A stretch of DNA of 47,184 nucleotides from the NCBI RefSeq assembly GCF_001258055.1, contig NZ_CVRM01000007.1, forward strand, positions 1-47,184, written 5' to 3'. Each line of letters opens with the position of its first letter. Position 1 is the first letter of the stretch. The notes under the pieces are model-generated. The model was not told the DNA's origin. It searched no databases and worked only from the letters and a program-made list of their open reading frames with translations. Origin of the DNA: Phaeobacter italicus. GTDB lineage: Bacteria > Pseudomonadota > Alphaproteobacteria > Rhodobacterales > Rhodobacteraceae. Shown here one piece after another: positions 33,598 through 42,024 of this stretch. The translations under genes were made by a program, and so were the position numbers.

Positions 33598-35125
33598 TGC
33601 GACAACCTGGCTTTCGACTTGGGCTATCTCCGCCTCTTCGGTATTTGCCCAGGCCGCGCCCCAATTCACAGCACGTCCAGCGCCCGAACACATCTATGAC
33701 GGCGGATGGGAGCATTTTGTCGGCGGGGGACTCGCATCGCTTGACTGCAACGGGGATGCCCTTCCTGATCTGGTCGCAGCAGGGGGCAGCAACTCTGCGC
33801 AACTGTTCGTCAACACAACGACCGGCCCTGGCGCCCCTCTTCAGTTTGAAAGCCAAACACCGGATACGCTGTCCCAGGTCGGACTGACCGGCGTATATCC
33901 GCTGGATATTGACGGCGATAGCCAACTGGATCTTGTCCTGTTGCGCGTCGGCCCGGATCAAATCCTGCGAGGTCTGGGGAATTGCCAGTTTGAACCGATG
34001 ACAAACATCGGTTTTGACAGCGTCGACCATTGGACAACGGCGTTTTCCGCAACTTGGGAACCCGGCCAGTTTTTGCCAACATTGGCCTTTGGGACATATG
34101 TCGACAGAAACGACCCTATGGGCCCGTTTGAAAGCTGCGATGCCACGCTGCTCTACCGCCCTGACGGAGACCGCTATCGACCAGCCGAACAACTGACCCC
34201 CGGTTTTTGCGCCCTGTCCATGTTGTTCACCAACTGGCAGCGATCGGCCTCTGGCCGGGCAGACCTGAGGGTGAGCAACGACAGGCACTATTACGTCCGT
34301 GGCGGGCAGGAACAGATGTGGGAGATGACGACGCCGCCGCGTCTCTACCAGCCAGAAGACGGTTGGGCTTCTTACCACCTGTGGGGCATGGGCATTGCCT
34401 CACGCGATATGAACGGAGACGGCTTTTCCGACGTTTACCTGACATCGATGGGCGATCAGAAGTTTCAGCTGTTTGACCCGGCGGTCGGTGGCCCCGCCTA
34501 TCGGGACGTCACCTACGACTACGGAACCACGGCCCATCGTCCTGCATCAGGCGGGGATGGCCGCCCGTCAACCGGGTGGCACGCGGATTTTGGCGATGTG
34601 AACAACGATGGGCGGGACGACATTTTTGTATCCAAGGGCAACGTCGAACAGATGCCGGATGCCGCAATGCGCGACCCCAATACCCTGTTGATGCAATCCG
34701 CAGACGGCCGGTTCACAGAGATCGCGGAAACCGCAGGAATTGCAACAATGCATCGCTCCCGCGGGGCCGTGCTGAGGGATCTGAATGGCGATGGACGATT
34801 GGATCTCGCGGTGGTGAACCGACGCGCTCCACTTGAGATCTTTGAAAACACAACAGCCGAGACAGGCAATTGGCTTGCGGTCGGACTGTCAGCCCAAGGC
34901 CCCAACACCCAAGCCATCGGCGCCTTTGTGGAGGTCGACGACGGCACCCGCCTGCACACCCGAGAAGTGACAGTTGGCGGTGGTCACGCAGGTGGCTCTG
35001 CAGGGGATCTCCATTTCGGCGTTGGTCTGGCGGATACGCTAAAGGTCAGGGTTATCTGGCCCAGTGGCAAAGCAACCAACTGGCAAAGCGTTGCGCCCAA
35101 TCAGCGGATTGCGATAACGCCCTGA
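33587..35125 (+). CDS. Secreted CRTAC1-type protein (FG-GAP/VCBS repeats, C-terminal ASPIC/UnbV domain)
   Basis: 512 residues from ATG 33587, with GAGAGG 9 nt upstream; it overlaps the ROK gene by 11 bp. Signal peptide (about 1-25, ending SSVFAQA). Repeated Asp/Asn-Gly-Asp motifs mark beta-propeller blades of FG-GAP/VCBS type that bind calcium: DCNGDALPDLV, DIDGDSQLDLV, DMNGDGFSDVY, DVNNDGRDDIF, DLNGDGRLDLA. A C-terminal ASPIC/UnbV domain begins near NWLAVGLSAQGPN and ends VRVIWPSGK. No enzymatic motif is seen. Faces the convergent cytochrome c peroxidase gene, whose stop lies 11 bp past this stop. Such proteins often lie beside di-heme peroxidases, so I infer a periplasmic partnership. Confidence 0.85.
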   Translation: MRFNATTWLSTWAISASSVFAQAAPQFTARPAPEHIYDGGWEHFVGGGLASLDCNGDALPDLVAAGGSNSAQLFVNTTTGPGAPLQFESQTPDTLSQVGLTGVYPLDIDGDSQLDLVLLRVGPDQILRGLGNCQFEPMTNIGFDSVDHWTTAFSATWEPGQFLPTLAFGTYVDRNDPMGPFESCDATLLYRPDGDRYRPAEQLTPGFCALSMLFTNWQRSASGRADLRVSNDRHYYVRGGQEQMWEMTTPPRLYQPEDGWASYHLWGMGIASRDMNGDGFSDVYLTSMGDQKFQLFDPAVGGPAYRDVTYDYGTTAHRPASGGDGRPSTGWHADFGDVNNDGRDDIFVSKGNVEQMPDAAMRDPNTLLMQSADGRFTEIAETAGIATMHRSRGAVLRDLNGDGRLDLAVVNRRAPLEIFENTTAETGNWLAVGLSAQGPNTQAIGAFVEVDDGTRLHTREVTVGGGHAGGSAGDLHFGVGLADTLKVRVIWPSGKATNWQSVAPNQRIAITP

Positions 35126-35136
35126 TCCTGTTCGGG

Positions 35137-36462
35137 TCAGGGTTCTACCGGCAGGCCAGAGGGCACCTGATCCGGCACTCCTAGACGCCCTTTCGCTGCC
35201 TCTTCATCGGTCAACGCATGAAGAAACGCGACAAGCGCCGCAACCTCATCATCCCGCAGCGAAATCGGGGTAAGGTCATTTGCATCTGCAATTGCGGCCA
35301 CCTCAGCCGGGTCATCCATCACGCGCCAATCAGACGCCCCTTCCAAAACCGGCAATATGGCCTGCGTCCGGTCGTAGGCACGCAACCCTGCAACCGGATC
35401 GAGATGATGGCGCACCACCCCCTCTAACGTGGCATATGCTCCGCTATGCCCATAAGGCGCCGTCAGCGACACATTGCGCAAACTCGGTGTGCGAAACCGA
35501 TAGGCGTCCTCTTCTACCCCAGTCACCCGGAGCCGACCCACATCCCTTGCATGGCTCTCAAACCGTGCCGCCTTGCCCGGCCCCAATTGCGGGATCGCAA
35601 TGGCATGAAATCCATTGTCCGTCTGCAACCAGCCTGAATGACAACTGCTGCACATCGCCTTACCGTAAAACAGGCCCTGCCCCATCGCCGCCTCTGCAGA
35701 TAGGGTTGCCTCACCGGCCATCGCACGGTCAAAGGGGCTGTCCATCGCCCGAAATTCAAACCGGATGAAGGCCGCGAGCACATTGCCGATATCGGTAAAG
35801 CGGATTGGCGCCCCCTCCCCCAGGACCGTATCGAAACGTTGGCGATACTCCGGGATTGCCGCCACCCGACCCGCGATCAGATCCCACGCGCCACCCTCGT
35901 GGCTCAGCTGGCCCAGACGCACAGCTCGCGAAATCTCGTTCTCTCCGTAGTGCCCGGCCATTTCATCCGCCGACAGTACCGGGAACATGGCCTGCGCAGA
36001 CAGGGCCGAGTCAAAGCCCGCAACCATATCGCCTTCCAGCGGGGTGCGGATGCCTGCGCCATAGTTCGGATCCGCTTCCAATCGCCCGTCATGGAACATC
36101 ACATCCATGCCAGCTGCCCCAAGGTTCCACAGCGCCGGCGCATTTCGCGGAATGCGCTGTTCGGGCATGTTGTCAGGGTCGGCCTGCCTTTCCGGGCCAA
36201 GGCCCTGCCCCCCATCTCCAAGGGACAATGAAACCCCATCACCCGTCCCAAAGCGCGGATGATGACAGCTTGCACAGCTGACAGTCCGGTTGCCGGAAAG
36301 AATGGGGTCATAAAACAACAGCTGACCCAATTCCGCGACGTCCGGATCAACCGGTGAAAAAAACGGCGCAGGCCCAAGGTCCGGCACATGTGATCCGGCA
36401 AGGGCGGCATTGCTCAGAACGACGGCAACAAATGCAAAGCACGGGATTTGCCCGATCATCAT
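35137..36462 (-). CDS. Di-heme cytochrome c peroxidase (MauG/MbnH-like family)
   Basis: 441 residues with a signal peptide (about 1-23, ending NAALAG). Two c-type heme sites: CASCH (Cys63, Cys66, His67) and CSSCH (Cys271, Cys274, His275). The late stretch RTPSLRNVSLTAPYGHSGAYATL is shared by bacterial di-heme peroxidases and the MauG/MbnH group. Periplasmic electron transfer or oxidative modification of a protein partner is the expected role; whether it removes peroxide or oxidises a partner cannot be told. Starts within the galM stop (ATGA overlap), so it is cotranscribed with galM. Convergent with the CRTAC1-type gene. Confidence 0.88.
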   Translation of the reverse strand: MMIGQIPCFAFVAVVLSNAALAGSHVPDLGPAPFFSPVDPDVAELGQLLFYDPILSGNRTVSCASCHHPRFGTGDGVSLSLGDGGQGLGPERQADPDNMPEQRIPRNAPALWNLGAAGMDVMFHDGRLEADPNYGAGIRTPLEGDMVAGFDSALSAQAMFPVLSADEMAGHYGENEISRAVRLGQLSHEGGAWDLIAGRVAAIPEYRQRFDTVLGEGAPIRFTDIGNVLAAFIRFEFRAMDSPFDRAMAGEATLSAEAAMGQGLFYGKAMCSSCHSGWLQTDNGFHAIAIPQLGPGKAARFESHARDVGRLRVTGVEEDAYRFRTPSLRNVSLTAPYGHSGAYATLEGVVRHHLDPVAGLRAYDRTQAILPVLEGASDWRVMDDPAEVAAIADANDLTPISLRDDEVAALVAFLHALTDEEAAKGRLGVPDQVPSGLPVEP

Positions 36463-37505
36463 GCTACCCCCGCCTTTCCGGTCTCAAAAACCAGTTCCAG
36501 TCGCTGTTGGTACGGGCTCTCTGGCGTTACCATGATCGAAGGGAAATGCGGATGATTGGGCGCATCAGGATAACCTTGCGGTTCAATGCAAAGGGCCGAA
36601 AACGGCCTGAGCTTCTGTCCGCCCCTCCCTGTTACGGCGCTTTCAAGGGAGCCCGCGGTATAGATTTGTGCGCCCGGCTGGTCAGATCGCAGGGTCAGCC
36701 CGATGTCCGACGGCGCTCTCAGCTGGGCGACATCTCTCAGACCCTGTTCTCTGTCCGCAAAAATCACATGTATGTCGCTCCCCCGCCGTTCAGGATCGAG
36801 CCTGGCAAAGCTGAGGCCGCGGCGAAAGTCGTAGCGGGTGCCTTCCACATCACAGATATGCCCCGTTGGCACACCATCGGCATCCAACTGCAGATATTGC
36901 CGCGCGTCCGATCGCAAGACGTGCTCCCAGATCCCAGCACCGTGGCCCAAGGTGTAATAATTGTGCTGAGCAAGATTGATGGGAGTCGGCCTGTCGACCG
37001 TCACGGTCATATCATAGGTCACGGTTCGCCCCTGTAGCGCAATGGTGACAACAAATTCGGCCTCGCCCGGATAGCCGTTTGCCCCATGGAGAGACACATG
37101 CCGCAGACGGGCAGACCGCGCCGTCACCTGATCCAGTTCCCAGAACACCCGGCCAAGCCCCTGAGCGCCGCCATGCAACTGGTTCTGTCCCTCATTTGGC
37201 TCCAGATGCACGACCTGCCCGCCCAGTTTCATCTGCGCGGCACCAACACGATTGGCCACCCGTCCAACAATGGCACCAAGATAGAAGGGATCGCCAAGGT
37301 AGGACTGCATGTCCTGATAGCCCAAAATCATCGGCACCCACTCCGCCCCCGACCACAGGTCGCAATGGGCCGTCACCGCGCCATAGTTCAGAACGCGGAC
37401 GCGCAGGTCATCTGTCTGCAAGTCCACCCAGTTCAACAGATCCGGCGCATTTTCAGGTAGATGCGCATGCAGAGGTACAGGCATCTGGGTTTCCTGGTCG
37501 GACAT
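36459..37505 (-). CDS. galM: Aldose 1-epimerase (galactose mutarotase)
   Basis: 348 residues from ATG 37505, with GGAG 10 nt upstream; ATG 37514 is too close to it. GalM elements: LGAIVGRVANRVGAAQ, the HNYYTLG segment carrying the catalytic His, and CIEPQGYPDAPNHP with the catalytic Glu. The enzyme interconverts alpha and beta anomers of aldoses, including xylose and glucose, feeding sugar metabolism. No signal peptide, so cytoplasmic. Overlaps the peroxidase gene downstream by four bases. A palindrome 40-64 bp upstream matches the xylF/ROK palindrome, so the ROK regulator probably controls it. Confidence 0.88.
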   Translation of the reverse strand: MSDQETQMPVPLHAHLPENAPDLLNWVDLQTDDLRVRVLNYGAVTAHCDLWSGAEWVPMILGYQDMQSYLGDPFYLGAIVGRVANRVGAAQMKLGGQVVHLEPNEGQNQLHGGAQGLGRVFWELDQVTARSARLRHVSLHGANGYPGEAEFVVTIALQGRTVTYDMTVTVDRPTPINLAQHNYYTLGHGAGIWEHVLRSDARQYLQLDADGVPTGHICDVEGTRYDFRRGLSFARLDPERRGSDIHVIFADREQGLRDVAQLRAPSDIGLTLRSDQPGAQIYTAGSLESAVTGRGGQKLRPFSALCIEPQGYPDAPNHPHFPSIMVTPESPYQQRLELVFETGKAGVA

Positions 37506-37544
37506 ACCGGGCATTTCTCCACATCGTCGCAGGCAAACTGCGCC

Positions 37545-37569
37545 ATTTATTTTACTACTGAAATTAAAT
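37545..37569. promoter_or_regulatory. 25-bp palindrome before galM matching the ROK candidate operator
   Basis: Centred on 37557. ATTTA (37545-37549) mirrors TAAAT (37565-37569), and TTT (37551-37553) mirrors AAA (37561-37563). From the centre outward the right half reads CTGAAATTAAAT, against CTCAAATTAAAT at 32297-32308. The left halves also agree in most positions. It lies 40 bp before the galM start, at a typical promoter or operator position. Confidence 0.7.
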
Positions 37570-37886
37570 CAGCCGATCCGCTTCCTGTCAATCGCCGAGC
37601 TCGCAGCCCTGGCCCTCGGATCAGGGCTGATTCCAAGCGGACAGCCAGTTCGCAGGCCTGAATTCCCGGCTGCAATCGGAAGTTGCCGTGCCAAAAATCA
37701 CAACGCGCGGAGGTGCGAATTTTGCCTCGATTTTCCACCCCAGCCGCAGCAACGCACTGATTTGGCCCAAATCTCGCCACGAATTTTAATCAAATCTTAG
37801 GAAGCGGAAGAGGTCACAGCCTAAACGGCGACAGGATCCGATCAGTCCCCGCACTGATGCCGCCGAATAGAATGATGGGGTGCAAA
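37570..37886. other. Noncoding gap between galM and the sugar transferase gene
   Basis: No gene is visible in these 317 bases. An 8-bp perfect inverted repeat CAGCCCTG (37604-37611) / CAGGGCTG (37622-37629) has a 10-nt loop and no T tract. The right part (37770-37810) is AT-rich (GAATTTTAATCAAATC) and may hold the promoter for the sugar transferase gene. The galM promoter with its palindrome lies left of this block. Confidence 0.5.
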
Positions 37887-38573
37887 ATGAGCAAATTCGC
37901 CGATCCAGTGCAGCTGGCGCCAGTCCAGACAGCCGCCATGCCGACCCGGCAGCGGGCTCGTAGTTTCTATGGAATCTTTGGAAAGCGACTGGTCGACGTC
38001 ATGCTGGCGCTTGCGCTTCTGCCCATGATTGCCCCAGTGATAATCGGTCTGTGGCTGCTAAGCCGGCGGGACGGTGGGCCCGGTTTTTTCGGGCACACCA
38101 GGATCGGGCGAAATGGCCGAGCCTTCACATGCTGGAAAATCCGCACGATGGTTCACGGTGCAGAAGAGATTTTGGCCGACCATCTGAAAACTGACGCAAA
38201 GGCTGCACAGGAATGGGCCAGAGACCGCAAATTGACGAACGATCCCCGCATCACACGGTTTGGCGACTTTCTGCGCCGCAGCAGCCTTGATGAATTGCCC
38301 CAGATCTGGAACGTCCTGCGCGGAGAAATGAGCTTTGTCGGGCCACGGCCAATCGTGCGTTGCGAGTTGAGCCGATATGGTGCCTCTGCTGCTGCATACC
38401 TGAACCAACGGCCCGGGATCACCGGCCTTTGGCAGGTGTCCGGCCGCAATGATGTCAGCTACCAGGAACGTGTATCCCTTGATGTGGACTATCTGCACAA
38501 ACGCACCTTTGGTCTTGATCTGAAACTGATCATGATGACCGGTCGTTGTGTCTTGGCCCGCACCGGACGCTGA
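37887..38573 (+). CDS. Undecaprenyl-phosphate sugar transferase, ExoY-like
   Basis: 228 residues from ATG 37887 (GGGG 6 nt upstream; ATGs at 37872 and 37875 are alternatives). A single membrane helix (about 38-62) precedes the bacterial sugar transferase domain: KRLVDVMLALAL, GRAFTCWKIRTMV, FLRRSSLDELPQIWNVLRGE, MSFVGPRP and GITGLWQVSGR. Enzymes of this class start exopolysaccharide repeat units by transferring a sugar phosphate to undecaprenyl phosphate. The flippase gene follows 111 bp on in the same direction. Other glycosyltransferases for the polymer are not in this window. Confidence 0.9.
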   Translation: MSKFADPVQLAPVQTAAMPTRQRARSFYGIFGKRLVDVMLALALLPMIAPVIIGLWLLSRRDGGPGFFGHTRIGRNGRAFTCWKIRTMVHGAEEILADHLKTDAKAAQEWARDRKLTNDPRITRFGDFLRRSSLDELPQIWNVLRGEMSFVGPRPIVRCELSRYGASAAAYLNQRPGITGLWQVSGRNDVSYQERVSLDVDYLHKRTFGLDLKLIMMTGRCVLARTGR

Positions 38574-38684
38574 TCTTGGCGCTAAAGCGGCGTTAAGGGT
38601 TGTGTGATAGGCTCCCTGACACAGGATAAGGGCAAAGCCCTGGGCAAACCGGTTGCCCGCTGCACAGAAACAGGATCCGCGACG

Positions 38685-40175
38685 ATGCAGAAAGGCGAAA
38701 CCACAGCTGAGCTACATACCCATGTATCGCAGGGCCGTGGACGGCTGGCCCTTGCAGGGGTGTTCTGGTCATTTGTGAACATCATGGTCAGCAATGGGCT
38801 GACGGTCGTGGTTTTCCTTGTGACCTCCATGCTGCTGCAACCTGCGGATTTCGGCGCGGTCGCGCTGGCGACCTCTATCGTCGTCTGGGTGATGACACTG
38901 GTGCCCCTGCCCCTTGGCGATGCGATCATCCAGCGAAAAGACCTGCGCCCGCAACATCTTGATAGCGCGTTCTGGTTGACCATGACGATTGCAGTGGGGT
39001 TCTTTTTCGCGCTGGTTGCCATTGCACCCTTCGCGGCTGAATGGACGAACCTTCAAATCCTCGAACTTATCCTGCCCGTCCTTGCCTTGCGTATCTTGTT
39101 CGTTTCCCTTGGAAACATCCCCGCAGCGCTGATCAATCGCAAGATGGCTTTCAAACAGGTCGCGTTGCGCACAACGCTGGGGAACGGTTTGGGCGCAATC
39201 AGCTGTCTTGTGCTGGTTCTGCAGGGCTATGCGATCTGGGCGCTGATCTGGGCGCAGGTTGTCACCGCTCTTGTTGGGTGCTGCGTTGCATATTGGTCGG
39301 CGGGTTGGCGACCGGGCTTCGCGATTTCACGCAGGGCCATCACGGATTTGCGCGGCTTTACGCTCTACACGATGGGCGGTCGGTTGATCGAGCCTACCAA
39401 GATCAATCAGATTCTTCTTGGCATTCTTGCAGGGCCTGCTGTCTTGGGGATTTTCTTTTTTGCCCGCAGGATCTGCGAGATCCTTCAGGAAGTGACAATC
39501 GGAACGCTCCTTCCGGTTACGCGGGTCCTGTTTGCCAGCATGCAAACAGAGGAAGAGCGACGCCGCGACGCCTTTTTGCTAAGCAGCTTTGCCGCCGCGA
39601 GCGCAGCACTGCCGCTATTTGTGGGTTTCATCATGGTTGCCCCAACCGCCATCCCCTATGTCTTTGGCGCCAAATGGATCGCTGCCATCTACCCGCTTCA
39701 GTGCTTTGCTTTGCTGAGCCTGATGATGAGCATTGGGGTCATGCAGGCGTCCTTGGTGCGGTTTTCCGGCCATGCCGGGTGGTGGTTCTGGTTTGAACTT
39801 TCCGTCAGCCTGTCCGGATTCATCGCCATTCTCTATTTTGCAAATGAGGGGCTGAACAGCATCATGACGGCTCTTGTCATTCTCTCTGCCTGCCTGTGGC
39901 CTGTCGCGACGGCAAAAACGCTGCGCGTGTTGAACATGCCTTTGCGTACCTATGTGTTTGAGGCGCTGCGGCCCGCACTGATTTCCGCGTCAATGATGGC
40001 GATTTCCCTCTTCGCTCTGCGAGAAATGGGGCCGCCGATGTATGGCTACACGCTGCTGCTCGCACAGTTTGCTGTCGCAGTCCCGACCTATGTCGGCATG
40101 ATGTTTCTTGTGGGCGGGGATCGGCTGGATCTGATCCGAGAGGTCGTCCGCCGCCGCATCGCCACCACAGCATGA
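38685..40175 (+). CDS. Polysaccharide flippase (Wzx/MOP superfamily)
   Basis: About 496 residues with 12-14 hydrophobic segments. The N-terminal GRGRLALAGVFWSFVNIMVSN and the pattern LQPADFGAVALA followed by LGDAIIQRKDL are typical of lipopolysaccharide/exopolysaccharide flippases. The KINQILLGILAGPAVLG stretch comes mid-protein. Start ATG 38685 has AGGA about 9 nt upstream; a GTG at 38604 is an alternative. It would move lipid-linked repeat units made after the ExoY-like transferase across the inner membrane. The pair may be part of a larger exopolysaccharide set elsewhere; the yjb operon in this window could serve the same product but this is not shown. Confidence 0.85.
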   Translation: MQKGETTAELHTHVSQGRGRLALAGVFWSFVNIMVSNGLTVVVFLVTSMLLQPADFGAVALATSIVVWVMTLVPLPLGDAIIQRKDLRPQHLDSAFWLTMTIAVGFFFALVAIAPFAAEWTNLQILELILPVLALRILFVSLGNIPAALINRKMAFKQVALRTTLGNGLGAISCLVLVLQGYAIWALIWAQVVTALVGCCVAYWSAGWRPGFAISRRAITDLRGFTLYTMGGRLIEPTKINQILLGILAGPAVLGIFFFARRICEILQEVTIGTLLPVTRVLFASMQTEEERRRDAFLLSSFAAASAALPLFVGFIMVAPTAIPYVFGAKWIAAIYPLQCFALLSLMMSIGVMQASLVRFSGHAGWWFWFELSVSLSGFIAILYFANEGLNSIMTALVILSACLWPVATAKTLRVLNMPLRTYVFEALRPALISASMMAISLFALREMGPPMYGYTLLLAQFAVAVPTYVGMMFLVGGDRLDLIREVVRRRIATTA

Positions 40176-40347
40176 CGCAAGGGCCACCGGGGCTGCAAAT
40201 CCCACTCATGCCCTGAACCACCAGGATATTGCGCTGACTGCGCTTTGCAAACGCCCTGTCTGTGCTCACCCTATGCAGTTGCCTCACCCAGCACAAAGCG
40301 GGCGCGAGACGGAAAGCGCACAACCATCGACCCGCAAAGGTTACCGC

Positions 40348-40377
40348 AAAAAGAAACGCCACCCTTTGGGGGTGGCG
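40348..40377 (-). terminator. Rho-independent terminator of the chemotaxis operon
   Basis: On the minus strand CGCCACCC pairs with GGGTGGCG (40370-40377 with 40357-40364 on the plus strand) over a 5-nt loop, followed by TTTCTTTTT. It lies 18 nt after the stop of the last che-linked gene, so it ends the operon. Confidence 0.9.
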
Positions 40378-40395
40378 CCAAAATCATTCACGGCA

Positions 40396-40740
40396 TCAAT
40401 CCTGAGATCGCTCAGCCGGGCTGCGAAGCCTGTCACGCAGCTTGTGCAAGGTCACCACCTCACTGCCGGCTTCAAGATTTATTCCCCCGGTTTCGGCTGT
40501 CAGCCGCCCGACCTCGCCATAGAACTTCCCCATTGCTGCGAGGGTCTGGATCACCAGATCAAAATCCTGAAGCGACTGACGTTCTTCACGTGTTGGCGCA
40601 CCGCCACGTTCAACCATCGTCAGCACGATGTCCTCGAGCTGCTGGACCTGGCCAACCAGGCGCAGCATTTCAGCATGCGACACATCGCAAAGGTCAGCAA
40701 TGCTGTGACCTTTGGGCGGTGGTGTCGTTTGCATGTTCAT
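40396..40740 (-). CDS. Small helical protein at the end of the che operon, possible CheZ-like CheY phosphatase
   Basis: 114 residues, no signal peptide, predicted mostly helical. I do not recognise a named family. Its start overlaps the cheY stop as ATGA, so it is translated with the response regulator gene. The stretch LQDFDLVIQTLAAMGKFYGEV contains Asp-x3-Gln (DLVIQ), the spacing of the catalytic Asp and Gln in CheZ (DLTGQ) set in a long helix. This may be chance, but position, size and helical nature fit a CheY-P phosphatase. Alternative: adaptor or receptor-binding protein. Last gene before the terminator. Confidence 0.6.
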   Translation of the reverse strand: MNMQTTPPPKGHSIADLCDVSHAEMLRLVGQVQQLEDIVLTMVERGGAPTREERQSLQDFDLVIQTLAAMGKFYGEVGRLTAETGGINLEAGSEVVTLHKLRDRLRSPAERSQD

Positions 40741-41123
40741 AGACGGCCCACCACTTGTTCAATGGCCTGTTTCATGGTCGCGACCGTGAACGGTTTGCGA
40801 ATGATGTTGTTCATCGCAAGACGGCGGCCAACTTCCACGATTTCAGGCGTGGGTTTGCCTGTCACCAGGATAAAACCAACCCGCTGGGTCACGCGATGCT
40901 CTCGCAGCGCTTTCAGCAGTCCAAGGCCATCCATACCCGGCATGTTGTAGTCCGACAAAACCAAGTGCACAGGGTTGGTTGTGAGCGTCTGAAAGGCAGA
41001 TTGCCCGTTGTTTTCAACCATGTAGTTTTTGATGCCTAGCTCATCCAGACACTGGGTCAGGATGCCGCGGCTGGTGGACATGTCATCCACAACCATCACG
41101 CGCAGGGAGTCTTTCAAGCTCAT
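40737..41123 (-). CDS. cheY: CheY-type response regulator (second copy)
   Basis: 128 residues, a lone receiver domain. Phosphorylation site Asp58 in LSDYNMPGMDG, acidic pair Asp13-Asp14, Thr88 in LVTGK and Lys110 in IRKPF are all present, so it should be phosphorylated by CheA. A good ribosome site (GAGGAACTAAAA) precedes ATG 41123. It lies 37 bp after cheR, and its stop overlaps the start of the 114-residue gene. One of two CheYs in this operon; one may act on the flagellar motor and the other as a phosphate sink, but which is which is not visible. Confidence 0.9.
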   Translation of the reverse strand: MSLKDSLRVMVVDDMSTSRGILTQCLDELGIKNYMVENNGQSAFQTLTTNPVHLVLSDYNMPGMDGLGLLKALREHRVTQRVGFILVTGKPTPEIVEVGRRLAMNNIIRKPFTVATMKQAIEQVVGRL

Positions 41124-41160
41124 TTTTAGTTCCTCGTTTTCTCTTTTGTTGCCGGACTAC

Positions 41161-42024
41161 TCAAGCATTCCCACCGGCATGAGAATTCACATAAGTGGTG
41201 ATCCCGGCCGTCTGCAGCGCCGCCGCAGCGGGGCCGGACATGCGCTCGGAATGACCGATAAACAGGTATCCACCAGGGTTCAGACTGCGCTGAAACGCGT
41301 GCCAGACCTTCTGCTGCGTCGGCGTGTCGAAATAGATCGCCACGTTTCGGCAGAAGATGGCATCGAACTTTCCCTTGAACGGAAAAGGTTCGATCAGGTT
41401 CAGCACGCCAAAGGTCAACAGCCCGCGCAGGTCTTCGCGAATGGTGCCGTCCTGGCCCTGAAGGGTGTAGTAGGCACTGTATTCGCGCGGGATCTGCGAC
41501 AGCTCCTCGGCCGAATAGCGCGCAGATGACGCTTTTCTCACCACAACCGGGTCGATGTCTGTCCCCAGGATTTTCACATCCAGTTTCTCGACATCTGGAC
41601 AGAGCTCCTTGAGCACCATGGCAATGGTGTAGGGTTCCTGCCCGTTGGAACAGCCCGCTGACCACAATCGAACCCGATCACCACGACGTGCACGTTCCAA
41701 CAGGGGCGGCAGCACATCATTGCGCAGCGTGTCGAAATGATGCGGTTCCCGAAAGAACTGCGTGACATTCGTGGTCAGCAGCGACAGCAGCTCGCTGCGT
41801 TCACTGTCTGCATTCGGGCCATTCAATTCCTGCAGGTAGGATTTGAAATCCGTGAAGTTCAGCTTGCGCAGGCGACGGGCGAGCCGCGAAGACACCAGTG
41901 GCTTCTTGCTGCTCGACATCGCCAGCCCAAAATGCTTGTGGGCAAACTCGGCGATGGATTCAAAGTCCTGATCGGACAGTGTGAACCCGTCGCCGCGTGT
42001 TTCAATTGGGCTGGCAATCGTCAC
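41161..42024 (-). CDS. cheR: CheR chemoreceptor methyltransferase
   Basis: 287 residues. The N-terminal helical CheR domain (about 15-75) is followed by the SAM-binding methyltransferase domain: RLWSAGCSNGQEPYTIAM, LGTDIDPVVVRKA, FDAIFCRNVAIYF and GGYLFIGHSERM. It methylates glutamates of chemoreceptors for adaptation. ATG 42024 overlaps the cheW stop by four bases. CheB, its demethylating partner, is not seen in the window. Confidence 0.94.
   Translation of the reverse strand: MTIASPIETRGDGFTLSDQDFESIAEFAHKHFGLAMSSSKKPLVSSRLARRLRKLNFTDFKSYLQELNGPNADSERSELLSLLTTNVTQFFREPHHFDTLRNDVLPPLLERARRGDRVRLWSAGCSNGQEPYTIAMVLKELCPDVEKLDVKILGTDIDPVVVRKASSARYSAEELSQIPREYSAYYTLQGQDGTIREDLRGLLTFGVLNLIEPFPFKGKFDAIFCRNVAIYFDTPTQQKVWHAFQRSLNPGGYLFIGHSERMSGPAAAALQTAGITTYVNSHAGGNA

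Noticed and set aside
33296-34378. Minus-strand open frame of 360 codons
   Set aside because: Antisense over the ROK and CRTAC1-type genes, whose motifs are clear on the plus strand.
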